DNA from: Erythroxylum novogranatense
Lineage: Eukaryota; Streptophyta; Magnoliopsida; Malpighiales; Erythroxylaceae
Assembly (NCBI GenBank): GCA_029891385.1
Contig: CM057235.1
Coordinates: forward strand, 23,119,120-23,183,119
Direction: 5' to 3'
Length of the DNA: 64,000 nucleotides
Position 1 is the stretch's first letter, and every line of letters starts with the position of its first letter. Positions 1 through 11,594 of this stretch are shown here, one piece after another. A model generated the notes under the pieces. The model saw only the letters and a program-made list of their open reading frames with translations. It made no database searches and had not been told where the DNA came from. Both the position numbers and the translations under genes were made by a program.

Positions 1-689
1 AAGTCATCGGCAAAGCACAGATGAGTGAGACCCAATTGCTTGCATTTGGAGTGAAACTTGAAATGCGGATTAGAGAGAGCCTTCTGCCGGATGAGAGCAC
101 TAAAAACCTCCATAGCCAAGATAAATAGATACGGGGAAATGAGATCACCCTGTCTGACTCCTCGAGCAGCTTTAAAGTAACGAGAAGGAGAGCCGTTGAT
201 CAAGACCAAAAAGGATACAGAGGAGATACATTCCAAGACCCAAGTAATAAATGGCTCCGGAAAACCAAAAGCCACCAGCATACTGCGCAAGAAAGACCAA
301 CTAATACTGTCAAAAGCCTTATGGAAATCAACTTTCAAGGTGTAATTAGGGGGCTGTGAGAGGAACAGTAGCCTTTCAAGAGTTCTTGGAAAATAAGAAC
401 ATTATCGTCAATATTGCGATGGGACAAAAAAGCATTCTGCGTGTCACTAATCAACGGATCCAACACTTTCTTCAAACGAGCAGCTAAAATCTTATATATG
501 AACTTATAAATGAAGTTAGCGCAAGAGATGGGACGATAGTCCGAAAAGAAAGATGGGTTAGCACCTTTAGGAATCAGGCATAAGAAGGTTTGGTTAAGCT
601 CCTTAAGCATGATGCGATTTTGAAAGAATTCATGAACAGCGGCCTTGAAAAAAATCTCGATCACAGACCAAGAACGTTGATAGAAAAAG
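1..689 (-). pseudogene. LINE ORF2 reverse transcriptase core, piece 4 of 4
   Basis: Reverse transcriptase core of ORF2 of a plant L1-type LINE, read right to left. From 689 downward the translation gives the RT fingers/palm block with LIPK, DYRPIS and N..YK, then palm motif A (VDFHKAFDSISW, 298-333), the GVRQGDLISPY block near 130-165, and the catalytic FADD at 3-14, with both aspartates intact. A one-base loss near 336 shifts the frame between the two halves. The window edge cuts the ORF right after FADD, so thumb, 3' UTR and poly(A) tail lie outside. The frame continues directly into 19490-19656 once 690-19484 and one AAAAG copy are taken out. The role in the LINE is target-primed reverse transcription; this copy is dead because of the nested insertions. 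Confidence 0.93.
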
Positions 690-2549
690 TGTTGGGACCC
701 GATCTCAGAACCGAGCCCCAACTGGAAAAATGAATTCAGATAATGAAAACGAATCGAATTCTTAATGAGCCATAGAAAAATCGAAAGGCTCGAATTTACA
801 AAAGTTTAGAAACAAAGAAACAAAACGGATCAATCAACCACAAATGTTGGATCCCGTTTTCGGAACCCAACCTTGGAATCATAATTCGAACACATGTACA
901 AAACGTGAGCAAACTTATACTTGGTGAAAGCGAAAGAAATCGAAAGCAAAACAAATTGGCTCGGAATCAAAGCAAACAAACGGTTCAATCGAACTGAAAC
1001 AAATTTCTGACATCCGACAACGTGTAACTTAGAAAAAATAGCGTTTGAAACTCTAGGACAACCGGTCTAAACCAATCCAAAATCGACATAAATTTTTTTT
1101 CATCATTTGGACATCTACATCAAAAGTTATGGCTAAAATACCAAAACATGTCTGTGCAGGAAGGTTGAGCTCGCCATGGCGAAACCCAGAAGCTCGCCGC
1201 AGTGAGGGTACAAGTGTGCGTTGTGACGTGCACGCTTGCACGCACCGCGACATGCGCATGAGCACGTCGCGACGTGCGAGCCTAAAAACCTCCCGAAACC
1301 TGATTTTTCAACATTCTTCGTCTACATTCTTCCCATATGTCAAAAATAACTCATCTTAACCTTAAATCATCATTCCAACTTCATTTCTAAACTCATTCCC
1401 ACCCAAAATCATCCACAAACAACATAATCGTTAACTCTAAAAACCAAACATATGCTTTAACTCATTCGACAACTTCTAACACATAATCCTCTCTTAACTA
1501 ACATCAAAACATGTTTCATTCATCTAATCAAGAGGAAAAATGCTTATACTTACTTGATTTGGCTTCAAATTCTTCAAAATCTTCAAGGATCTCCAAACCC
1601 TAGCTTTCTCTTCTTCTCTTCTTCTCTTCTTCTTCCACGACTTCTTTTTTTTCTTCTTATTCCCAATTTTCTTCTTCTAATTCATACTCTTAATGACTGG
1701 GCAATGTCCATTTTTCCCTCCCATATAAGCCATATAACTCTTAGACTTAAGTGTTATGCCCAATTTGCCCTTATATATTCTTATAACTTTAATAATTCAA
1801 TTCAGAAATTGAAAATATTAGAGACATAATTAAAATTCGATTCCTTCAGATAACTTGTAGTGTCATGTCTCTAATTTATTTAGAAACAAGAATCAACTTA
1901 ATTGGATCTCTAAAAATCAAGATATCATCAAAATACCTAAACCTGTTCAGAAAAATGTCCAACTCAAACTCTATAATCAACCCTCTCAATTTGATTCAAT
2001 CAATCTTTTTCAAATTAATCTCAAAAATCACAAATTTTCATGAATAGATAAAGGATTTCTTAGGAATCCAACGTTTTAAAAATCGGATCAATCAGATGTC
2101 GGACAGAAAAGTTAGAAGAAAAAGAACAGGCAAGGGTCGGATCACCCTAAACAATAATAGGAACTTGTAAAAATCTTAACTTTCTATTCCATGGTCCAAA
2201 AATTCCATACTTTACATTAATGGAAATATCAAAACATAATCTAAAACTTTCATGAAGAACTTAAAAGCAATTGCAACCTCTAACTAGGTCAATTTTTCGA
2301 TCAACGCTTCTGCCCAGAAATGTGTCATCCTATATCACATCCAAACTTTAAAATTTCATATCTTCATGTATTAATCTCCAAATATCATTTCAATTTGTTC
2401 AAACTAGAATTTTCTCACATAGAACATTACACCTAATCATTCAAAATCATAAATTTTTCTTTTCCTTTACACATGACTAATTCACCACCAATTTCTCATT
2501 TCATGTCAAATTTTAACTCGCAATTCTAAGAAAAGTTCGGGGTCCAACA
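690..2549 (-). repeat. LARD-A left (3') LTR, internally deleted
   Basis: 1,860 bp LTR copy ending GGTCCAACA at 2549. Compared with the right LTR it lacks the long middle section. The join near 1105 links sequence matching about 3590 to sequence matching about 17880, across a shared TCAT. A second loss near 2360 lacks what lies at about 18810-19300, across shared bases. It holds a GC-rich palindrome-prone stretch (1170-1285), an extra segment about 1290-1560 not seen in the right LTR, and a pyrimidine-rich tract (1585-1665). A second copy of the LTR terminus sits inside at 845. No gene is supported; the short ORFs here are chance. Confidence 0.85.
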
Positions 2550-2567
2550 TTTCCTCCCCTCTTAAAA
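2550..2567 (-). promoter_or_regulatory. LARD-A polypurine tract
   Basis: Read on the minus strand this is a purine run (TTTTAAGAGGGGAGGAAA) abutting the LTR start TGTTGGACC. It is the plus-strand DNA primer site of an LTR retroelement and fixes the element's orientation. Confidence 0.85.
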
Positions 2568-3164
2568 GAATTTCGTCCTTAAAATTCCTACATGAGTAAT
2601 CATCAAGTAACTTATTCTCTCAAATAATTTCTTCTAAAAGATCATAGTCATTTACTTTCTTATCTAATTCCTCATCATACATACATCTCAATTTATTCAT
2701 AAAGTTTTACTTCTTGTATCTAATACCACCAATTCCATGTCAACTTCACTATATCCACAAATCAATAAGTCAATTGTCCAATTCTTAAGGAACCTTATCA
2801 TGGACCAATCATCATTCAAAATCAACCTTTTGAACTTCTATGCATATATCTCAATCATTACACTCATCTTTCAAGTATTCCTTATTTCATCTCACAAATG
2901 TATATTCAAAATCAAATCAACAAAGTGATCGAAGAAGCCTAATCATCATGAAATTCTAACCTCAATATCATACACATTCTTATGATCGATCATATAACTC
3001 ATCACCTCAATCGAACAATCAATTAGGTTCTTCAAATAATTCCTGAAAATTTATTCACATCAATATCACATTCTCACTAATTCAATTTTATCCTTTCAAA
3101 CTCCTTTCAATTTCTCATGCATATCACTTAAACACATGCGCCCATGTAAGATCCTAATACTGGC

Positions 3165-3176
3165 GCTCTGATACCA
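3165..3176 (-). promoter_or_regulatory. LARD-A primer binding site (initiator Met tRNA)
   Basis: The minus strand reads TGGTATCAGAGC, the complement of the 3' end of plant initiator methionine tRNA, four bases inside the 5' LTR that begins at 3181. Confidence 0.9.
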
Positions 3177-3597
3177 CAAATGTTGAGACCCAATCTCAAA
3201 ATCGGGCCTCAATCGAAAAAATGAATTCAGATAACAAAAACGAATCGAATTCTTAATGAGCCATAGAAAAATCAAAAGGCTCGGATTTACAAAATTTCAT
3301 AAACAAAAAAACAAAACGGATCAATCAACCACAAATGTTGGATCCCGTTTCCGGAACCCAATCTCAGAATCATAATTCGAACACATGTACAAAACGTGAG
3401 CAAAATTATACTTGGCGACAGCGAAAGAAATCGAAAGCAAAACAAATTGGCTCGGAATCAAAGCAAACAAATGGTTCAATCGAACTGAAATAAACTTCCG
3501 ACATCGGAGAATGTGTAACTTAGAAAAATTAGCGTTGGAAACTCTAAGACAACCGGTCTAAACCAATCCAAAACCGACATATTTTTTTTCATTCTTC

Positions 3598-4188
3598 ACT
3601 TTATTCATCTTTATTCAAACTCATACATAGCAATACACTTCTTCAATTTGGAATTCATCAATTCCATTACCTCAATCAAAAACTCAAATCATGATATTCA
3701 TCTTATACAATTATACCAATCCCATAATTCATCTTTTAAACATTTTATTCTTCTTCTGCCATAAAATCTCATGCATGACAATCGACCATACACAAAAAAG
3801 TACTTCAATATTTCAAATACATCACATCAATCATCGGACTTCCTGTCCGGAATGCAACCATAATTAATCATATTCATATACACATATAGTACTTTATTCA
3901 TCTTTATTCAATCTCATACACAGCAATACACTTCTTTAATTTGGAATTCATCAATTCCATTACCTCAATCAAAAACTCAAATCATAATATTCGTCATATA
4001 CAATTATACCAATCCCATAATTCATCTTTTAAACATTTTATTCTTTTTTGCCATAAAATCTCATGCATGACAATCGACCATACACAAAAAGTACTTCAAT
4101 ATTTCAAATCCATCACATCAATCATCGGACTTCCTGTCTGGAATGCAACCACAATTAATCATATTCATATACACATGTAGTACTTCAA
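3598..4188. repeat. Direct tandem duplication of about 293 bp in the LARD-A LTR
   Basis: Two adjacent copies, 3598-3890 and 3891-~4188, both opening ACTTTATTCATCTTTATTCA and both containing the H0 hairpin (CGGAC/GTCCG). The copies differ at few positions, so the duplication looks recent relative to the LTR. Confidence 0.85.
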
Positions 4189-4738
4189 TATCCAAGGCAC
4201 ATTCACAATTCGATTCTATATACAATTCCATCATTCATTTACATCGAAGAAATACATGCTTACAAAATCTTAATAGCATTCCAAGCCATGTCACAACATC
4301 AATATCAAAATCCAAATTACACAAGATATAAAAATCCCAAAATTTTCATCAAGTCTGAAATCTGAATCTTACAACAAATTAATTTAAAAGCCAATCATAT
4401 ACATAATGAACGGATGCCTAGACTTTCTTTCATCCGATCTCCATCTTGATACCTAGAGGTGGGGATGAAAGGGGAGGTGAGCTTTACAGCTCGTGGATAA
4501 CACGTTTATAATAAAAGATAAGCAAAAACCTTGAAAACAGTTCACTTGTCTTAGAAAACTTTCATTGAGTTGATAAAACGCATGTTTCTAGGCTTTCAGC
4601 CAAAATCCATAAGTTGCAAATTATGAATGCATCAAACTTGATCAAACATAACATGAGCAAATAGACACATCAGAATGGTTTGGGTAAGTCCAAATTCCTG
4701 ACGCACTACACATTTCCATCGAAATGGTCCTGTGTAGT
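3835..4738. other. LARD-A hairpin module H0-H3
   Basis: Four stem-loops visible by eye. H0 3835-3849 (CGGAC/GTCCG, 5-nt loop). H1 4427-4471 (CTTTCATCC/GGATGAAAG, with an inner ATCTCC arm facing an AGAGGT arm). H2 4479-4492 (GAGCT/AGCTC, loop TTAC, which is GUAA in the minus-strand RNA). H3 4705-4738 (ACTACACA/TGTGTAGT, with inner stem CCAT/ATGG around CGAA, which is UUCG in the RNA). The same ordered set with different stem bases is present in LTR-B and LARD-C. A structured RNA or DNA role is inferred. Confidence 0.65.
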
Positions 4739-5306
4739 CGTAGTTTCTTGAGGGAGTCCTTGAAGGAGCTTCGTACCACTAGCGGGCAGGTGGGAGAAGC
4801 CTATTCTTGGGTCAACGTGCACGTGATGGTTCTTGAGGGACTAACACAAACCCACTTAACACATAGCTTTCAAAATCTTGTAACTTTTTTTTTTTCCCAA
4901 AATGGCACTTTTTTTGAAAACTTGCTTATCACATACTTGATGTATATCTTGAAAACCATTCTTGAAAACATGATTTCATAACATGCATCTTCTTTCAAAA
5001 TATCACTCAAATCATGTAACCACATATAGCATGTTTCACAAGTCATTCATAAACAATAATGCAGCACTTATGAAGGCACATTCACAATTCGATTCTATAT
5101 ACAATTCCATAATTCATTTACATTGAAGAAATACATGCTTACAAAATCTTAATGGCATTCCAAGCCATGTCACAACATCAATATCAAAATCCAAATTACA
5201 CAAGATACAAAAATCCCAAAATTTTCTTCATGTCTGAATTCTGAATCTTACAATAAATTAATTTAAAAGCCAATCAAATACATAACGAACGGACGCCTAG
5301 ACTTTC
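4427..5306. repeat. Unit 1 of the ~870 bp LTR tandem array
   Basis: Begins at the H1 hairpin and ends at the COP-1 insertion point. Further units follow on the other side of COP-1. Carries H1, H2, H3 and the conserved block with CTAGCGGGCAGG. Confidence 0.85.
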
Positions 5307-7192
5307 TGTAGGTGTAAGTCGACTTGTATGAAGTTGTAAGTCGACTTATACCAGTTCGGTACTAATAAGTCGACTTGTATACCCGTGTAAGTCGACTTAT
5401 GCGTGTCTGATCTCGTGAGATTATTAGAGTAGTGCCTAAAGGCAATCCCTTTAGCGCTTTTTGTTCATAGTCATGTATGACTTTATGAATAAATAAAGAA
5501 AGGCATGTTTCATTTATTTGATGTTCTTTATGAGTAGATATTGATCTTTAATCAAATTAATGAAGTCCATGATATATGACATAGCATGAAGGAAATTATG
5601 ATGTGATCATAATCACGAGATTCCTATCATGTGCAATTATGTCAAGATATCTAAATTCTCCTAGTCATAGGATTAATGAGACCGACATCATTAATCCCAT
5701 GCGATAAGCATATGTTATACTCCTTGATTGGATCAGCGGTGGATCTCGAAACGTAAATATGGGACATTTAGAGTTGACATGTGGATGCTTACTAAGGGTA
5801 GTAAGTACATTGGATGACTGCCATGAGATCATCACATGGATGTCCTATTCTAATGTCGGTGATAATCTCATCATAGCAATGGTGCAAGTATCCTTAGACT
5901 TGAGGTACTCGAGGATATCTTGGATATTGATTACGTGCTTTGACTCCATTCCTTGTTGCCTTTCGGAGGTTACTCATTGGGTGGTGCTTGGGTGCGACTT
6001 GAGGTATTCAAGGTAATTGAGTAGCCAATAAAGTTCATCACTTACGTGATAGCGAAGAGATACCACTGCCTCTTGTCGGGATCATTACTTTAAGTCTCGG
6101 CGAAGCATAAATATGCCATGAAGAGTGTCTTCATGGACATATAAAGTAATGAGTCCCAAGACAGAACTGATATCACTTAGGCTAGACTTAGTCTAGTAAG
6201 AGTTGACACTTTGACCATACTCATAACCAAGTGGGGTATAGGATGATGAAAGGACGAATTGCACGATAATTGTCATGGAAGGGTTAAGTGATCCGTTCGT
6301 GATGAATTCATCAAACCAATTACTTTCCGGTCAATTGGGGTCATGATGTGTTGCTAGATGCGCTCATGACTTGCTCAGATTAAGTGTTAATCTAAATGGC
6401 CAACATAACCGGAACCTAAAGGGTCACACGATAAGAGTGTTTCAGAGAATCAGTAAAATAGTATTGGATGAGTTCCATTATGGAGACATTAGGATTAAAT
6501 GGATCCCGATGAGATCGAGATATGTCCCGATGAGATCGCGACATCGATATTGCTGAAAAAGGTTTTCGGGGGTTTATCCCATACCGGGACCCGGTAGGCC
6601 GGTAGGACCGACCCCAGTGTGACTGGACCACTTCAGTAATATATGTGCAAAACGTGGATGGAGGAGAGGAAGCAAGAGAAGCTTCCATTCTTTAGCTTAG
6701 TCATCAAGTCATTTAATGACTAAATGACAAAATAATGGAGAAGTGAAAAGAGATGATCGTTAGCTTTGATAAAAAGCAAGAAAGAAAGAGTTTCTTTCAC
6801 TTTTGGCAAAGGCTTGATCGTGGGTTTTAGAGAAAAGCCTAAGGAGTTGAAGAGAAAGTGTTTCTCTCACAAGATTCATCATCTCTCAAGCCTTCATCTT
6901 CTCCTCCAAGCTTCATTCTTCTTCCTTCTCCATCGATTTTCCAAGCTCTCCAGGACAAAGGTAGGGTCTAGCAGCCTTTACTTTGTTCTAGCTATTCCCG
7001 GGTCAAAAGGGTTTGTCCCGGTTAGGTTTTCTGATCTCTGCGTGGATACCTTTAGAGATAGTCTCTATTGGCTATTCAGGTTTGAGTCTTCATACCGACA
7101 CATAGATCCTGGCCTTCGGGAAGGTCCCGGTGACAAAAAGTTTTTTTTTCCGCACTTGGTACATGTGATGTACCTCCCGGGATTTTCCTACA
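5307..7192 (+). repeat. COP-1 5' LTR
   Basis: 1,886 bp, TG...CA. The first 92 bases hold four copies of the palindrome AAGTCGACTT (5316, 5338, 5367, 5389). A 201-aa ORF starting at 6766 runs through the LTR end and primer site and is not a gene. Promoter and poly(A) signals are expected in an LTR but I could not pin them down. Confidence 0.93.
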
Positions 7193-7193
7193 G

Positions 7194-7205
7194 TGGTATC
7201 AGAGC
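7194..7205 (+). promoter_or_regulatory. COP-1 primer binding site
   Basis: TGGTATCAGAGC, complementary to the initiator Met tRNA 3' end, one base after the LTR end at 7192. Confidence 0.93.
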
Positions 7206-8321
7206 CACTTGTGTCGTGTATGAAGCTAAAACCCTAGCTAGGTCGGACTTCCTATTTGAATTTGATGTTGATGCATGTATGCTGTCCAAATTTCGAATTA
7301 ATATAGGGATATTTTTTTCAAAATTTTTCTGCCCAGAATTGTTGATAACATGTTATAGAATATGTCTGTGAAAGATGAGAATTTATCAATTTGATTTGAT
7401 ATAGTTTTGCTAATTTATTCCCTAAGGTTCCAGATGCTGTTTTGTGACACATTCTGTGAACAGGCATGTGTATAAATTCGATAATAAATTCTAGAAATTT
7501 TTTTTTTCGGATTTGCCTTCACCAACATGTCCCTAAGATGTTTTGGAATGTCTATGTGGATGGAAAAGTGTTTTAAAGTTGATTTTCTATTTATTCACTA
7601 ATTTATTCTATGCTGTTGGGAATAGTTGTGTTGATGAACACAGATTTTGAATCGGATTTGTTGCTTAGGTTGACTGAGTTTTTGATGGCTATAAATCCTG
7701 CAAAAATTCATGAGGCATGTTCTGAACATGTAGTAACCTTTGTAAGTTTCTCAGAATTTATTGAAATTGTTTCAATGATTATTTCGAGCGATGTGTAGTA
7801 CTTGGCAGTTTTGTGAACATTGCTGGGACTGTTTTGCTTGACATAATTGAATGTGTATTTTTCAGTTCCAATGCCTTGGACCATTTTTAATGTGATTGAC
7901 AATGTGTTATCTTGATTTAGTATGCTTTACAAACTGAATTGCTTGAATTTGTTTTTCCAAGAATTTTCAGATGCCGAATAGGTCACATTAGCGTCTCGTT
8001 AGTGTATTTCATTATCTTGCTTGTTTTGGTCGTCATAATTTTTTGTGACTTGTGCCGAAGTAATTTGATAACGTATGGACTAACTAGAGATGCTTAGGGT
8101 GATAATTTGGTGTTTCCTAAATTGTTTGGATATTTATGAGTAATGACTCATTTTCAAGCTTTTCTTGTATGGTGTGACTGTATATGGCAATCATGTAACA
8201 ATGAAGTGTTCATTGGTACATCAAATTAACAGATATTACCCTAGGTATGATGGTATTGCGAATTGGGATTACATGGATTGAGGAATTAGCGATTAGAGAT
8301 AATAGCAATTTTACGTTGGAT

Positions 8322-8450
8322 AAGTCGACTTATACGGGACATAAGTCGACTTGTTCAGTCTCTTGCCATAAATCGACTTGTATCATGATATAAGGCGACT
8401 TGTGCGTAAGCGAGGGCATAAGGCGACTTGCATTCTTTGTAAGTCGACTT
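8322..8450. repeat. GTCGAC palindrome cluster in the COP-1 leader
   Basis: Copies of AAGTCGACTT at 8322, 8343 and 8441 are perfect; those at 8370, 8392 and 8420 carry one change (AAATCGACTT, AAGGCGACTT twice). The same motif heads both LTRs. Confidence 0.9.
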
Positions 8451-8640
8451 GTGACATGCTCAAGAGGGATGATGGATGATTATAAGGAAAGATTCAATGT
8501 GATTGATGAAACCTAAATCATTCCATATAGTCCTGGCGACTATAATCCTTCAGCTTGGAGTCTAGAGTTCGAAATCCCTCCTCGGGATATGAAAACTAAC
8601 ACCTTCCATTAATATGGTAAGAACCAGAGTTCTTAGAGGT

Positions 8641-9040
8641 TTGGGTTGTTGGGTAAACCCAAGCTCGCTCTATACGGATATGTTCGAACCATGAAAACGT
8701 GATTTTCGGATTAATGGGTTGGTTTTTACTAGAAGCATTGGTTTGTTGAGTAAACTCAAGGTCAATGTGGACAGAGGCGAAATTGGGTAGCATACATCAG
8801 ATGTATGCGCATCAAAGAGTTGATAACCCAATGTAAGTGCACACATCAACAAGTTGATAGCACTGATCTATAGTTGTGTCTAAGATGTAATTGGTATATC
8901 TGATACCTCCCGAGACACAAGGTGGCTTGTTGGGTAAACCCAAGGTCATGCTTACTGTCGGTTATCGATGATGCAATTGGTATGTTCGATACCTACCGAT
9001 TGACCTAAGTTGTGGCTTGTTGGGTAAACCCAAGGTCATT
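8641..9040. repeat. Four interspersed TTGGGT/ACCCAA stem-loops in the COP-1 leader
   Basis: Near-identical copies at about 8645, 8742, 8925 and 9014 share TTGTTGGGTAAACCCAAG. In the second copy the two stem changes (GAGT/ACTC) compensate each other. Confidence 0.85.
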
Positions 9041-9217
9041 CTTAGCAATATCGGATATCAACCCACTAGGACATTATGTCATTTTGTTTCTTTGGATTCG
9101 TAATGAGGGTTATGGATTCTATGAAACTAGTGGGAGCTTTTTGCATATCATTCAAGTCCTTATGATTATGCATCTATTCCTATTCTAACATTCTTTCTCT
9201 CTTTCCGTTTAGGTTGG

Positions 9218-9960
9218 TTGAAGATGTCTTTCAGTGTGAACTTACGCTCGCTAATGGATTCCAACAAGTTAACTGGACCAAATTTTCTTGACTGGCTAAG
9301 GAATCTGAGAATTGTTCTCAGATCTGAGGAACTGGGATACATCCTAGATGTTCCACTTCCAGATGCACTCTTCTTGTCGATGCTTCTGATGAGGATCAGA
9401 AGGCATATCGTAAGCATTTAAAGGACAGTGACATGGTTACTTGCATTATGCTTGCCTCGATGTCACCAGAGCTGCAAAAGCAGCACGAGTCCATGTTCAC
9501 CACAAAGATGGCTCCAGGGACATCTGTTGTGCAGTATGCCCTGAAGATGAATGGCTATATTGAAAGATTGGTCGTCTTAGGTTTTGTAATGGATTATGAG
9601 TTAAGTATAGACTTAATTCTGGTTGGATTGTCCGAGAGTTATTCACAGTTCGTGTTAAACTATCGAATGAACCAAATATCCACAACAATACCTTAGTTGA
9701 TCAATCTGCTCAAGACAGTTGAGCAGACTATCAAGAATGATAGTAAGCAAGTGCTAATGGTGGCTGCTTCTTCTTCTGGTTCAAAGAAGAAAAAGAACCC
9801 AAAGAAGAAGAAGGCCAAGAAACCAAAGGGAAGCGCCATCAAGAAGAAGACCAAAGAAGCTGCCTCGAAAGGAACTTGCTTCCATTGTGGTAAAGATGGC
9901 CATTGGGCGCGCAATTGCAAAGTCTATCTCGAGTCACCGAAGCGAAGAAGGCATCGATGC
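9218..9960 (+). pseudogene. COP-1 gag (nucleocapsid) remnant
   Basis: Copia gag. The first segment from 9218 contains LTGPNFLDWLRNLRIVL, typical of the N-terminal gag domain. After one frameshift near 9383 the second segment (9433-9696) continues the UBN2-like gag core, ending in a TAG stop at about 9694. The third (9697 on) has a Lys-rich stretch followed by the zinc knuckle CFHCGKDGHWARNC (CX2CX4HX4C), the nucleic-acid-binding motif of nucleocapsid. Its product would package the element RNA in cytoplasmic particles. One frameshift plus one stop make it a pseudogene as assembled. Confidence 0.9.
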
Positions 9961-11594
9961 CTCAACTACTTCAGTTTGTTTGTCATTGAGGTTAATCTTT
10001 TTCGATCACAACATTTGGGTATTTACTCTTGGTTGTGGCTCACACATATGTAATGATATCAGTCCTAAGGGACGATGAGCGACTCATGAAGGAGAAGTAG
10101 ACTGCGTGTTGGAAATAGAGCAAGAGTTCTTTGCATTAGCCGTAGGAACCTATGTTTTGTCTCTCCCACCGGGCTTGTACTCGAATTGGATGATTGTTAT
10201 TTTGTACCCGTTTGACAAAGAACATATTATGCATTTCTTGTTTAAATAAATTTGGTTTCCATTTGAATTTTAATAGCAATGGTTGTTCTATTAATTCTAA
10301 TGGAATGCTTTATAATCTTGGTACATTATGCAATGGTATTTACATATTAGATATGTCTCATCCAATTATGAATGTCAATGACACCAAAAGACATAAAAGA
10401 GATAATTTAAAGTCAACTTACTTATGGCATTGTCGAACATATATAAATGAGACACGCATCGCTAAACTCCATAAGAGTGGCGGTTTAGGGTCATTTGATT
10501 ATGAATCATATGACACATGCGAATCTTGTTTATTAGGCAAGATGACTAAGTTACCCTTCAAGGAAAGGGTGAACGAGCGATGGAGTATTAGACCTAATAC
10601 ATTCGGATGTATGCGGTCCGATGTCCATCCATGCTAGAAGTGGTTGTCGTTACTTCATTACCTTTATCGATGATTATTCTCGATATGGGTACTTGTATCT
10701 GATGAGATACAAATCTAAAGCGTTTGAAAAGTTCAAACAATTCAGAAATGAAGTAGAAAACCAGCTTGGTAAAAGTGTCAAGGCATTACGATCCGATCGT
10801 GGTGGAGAATACTTAGACCAACAGTTTCTGGATTATCTCAGAGATAATGGCATTTTATCTCAGTGGACTCCTCCTTACACAACACAGCACAATGGTGTGG
10901 CTGAAAGGAGAAATCGAACCTTGTTGGACATGGTACGATCAATGATGGGTTTCGCAAAGTTACCAAAATCGTTTTGGGGTACGCTAGAGAGCAAATTGCT
11001 TACTTGCTAAACAGAGTTCCCTCTAAGATAGTTGATGTTACTCCATATGAGATGTGGACTAACAGAAAACCTTATCTTTCTCATTTGAAAGTTTGGGGTT
11101 GTCCTGCTTACGTGAAGCGGATTCAGTCAGATAAGCTTGAAGCAAAGTCTGACAAGTGTTTGTTTGTAGGATATGCTAAAGAGACCATGGGATATCAATT
11201 CTACCTTGCTGAGGAACAAAAGGTGTTTGTTTCAAAGCATGTTGTCTTCTTAGAGAAAGAGTTTCTTCTGAAGAAGGCGATTGGGAGCAAAGTCGAACTT
11301 GAAGAAGTTCAAGATGCTCAAATGAACCTGGATCAATGCTGCGAACTCGAGACTGTCACTCATTCAGATGAAGTAACAGTTCAACCTTTTACTACACACG
11401 AAGTTCGTAGGTCAAGTAGGATACGCACTGTTCCCGAGAGATATGGATTTCTCGTAAGTGAACAGAATGACGTATTGCTCATAGAAGATGATGAGCCTGC
11501 TACCTATGAAGAGGTTCTGAAAAGTTCAGAGTCTGAAAAATGGCTTTGTGCCATGAAAGCCGAAATGGATTCCATGTATCAAAACAAAGTATAG
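9961..11594 (+). pseudogene. COP-1 protease and integrase remnant
   Basis: Near 10010-10060 the copia protease region is recognisable by GCGSHICND, but the catalytic Asp position of the usual D-T/S-G motif is replaced, so the protease looks inactive. The GAG-pre-integrase domain (10419-10560) keeps CESCLLGK, while one zinc-binding His of the HHCC motif is lost. The integrase core (10621-11010) retains all three acidic residues: FIDDYSRYGY, SDRGGEY and HNGVAERRNRT. A frameshift near 10985 leads to the C-terminal part (LNRVPSKIVDVTPYEMW, LKVWGCPAYVKR). Integrase would insert the cDNA, generating the 5-bp duplication seen. Confidence 0.9.

Larger units (their letters stand above)
2550..3180 (-). 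other. LARD-A internal region, non-coding
   Basis: 631 bp between the LTRs, AT-rich and without a credible reading frame. It is recognisably related to the 635-bp internal region of LARD-C (27330-27964): both begin with the polypurine tract followed by a shared AAGAATTTCGTCCT block and both end with the primer site. No gag or pol trace is visible, so this is a LARD/TRIM-like non-autonomous layout. Confidence 0.8.
7206..9217 (+). other. COP-1 long untranslated leader
   Basis: About 2 kb between the primer site and gag with no credible coding frame. It contains two repeat sets: six AAGTCGACTT-type palindromes (8322-8450) and four copies of a TTGTTGGGTAAACCCAAGG-type stem-loop (8641-9040). In retroelements this interval normally carries dimerisation and packaging signals; assigning those roles here is inference. 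Confidence 0.7.

Noticed and set aside
6766..7371. 201-aa plus-strand ORF
   Set aside because: It lies in the COP-1 5' LTR, crosses the LTR end and primer site, and its start is repeated in the 3' LTR (14603); no domain is recognisable.
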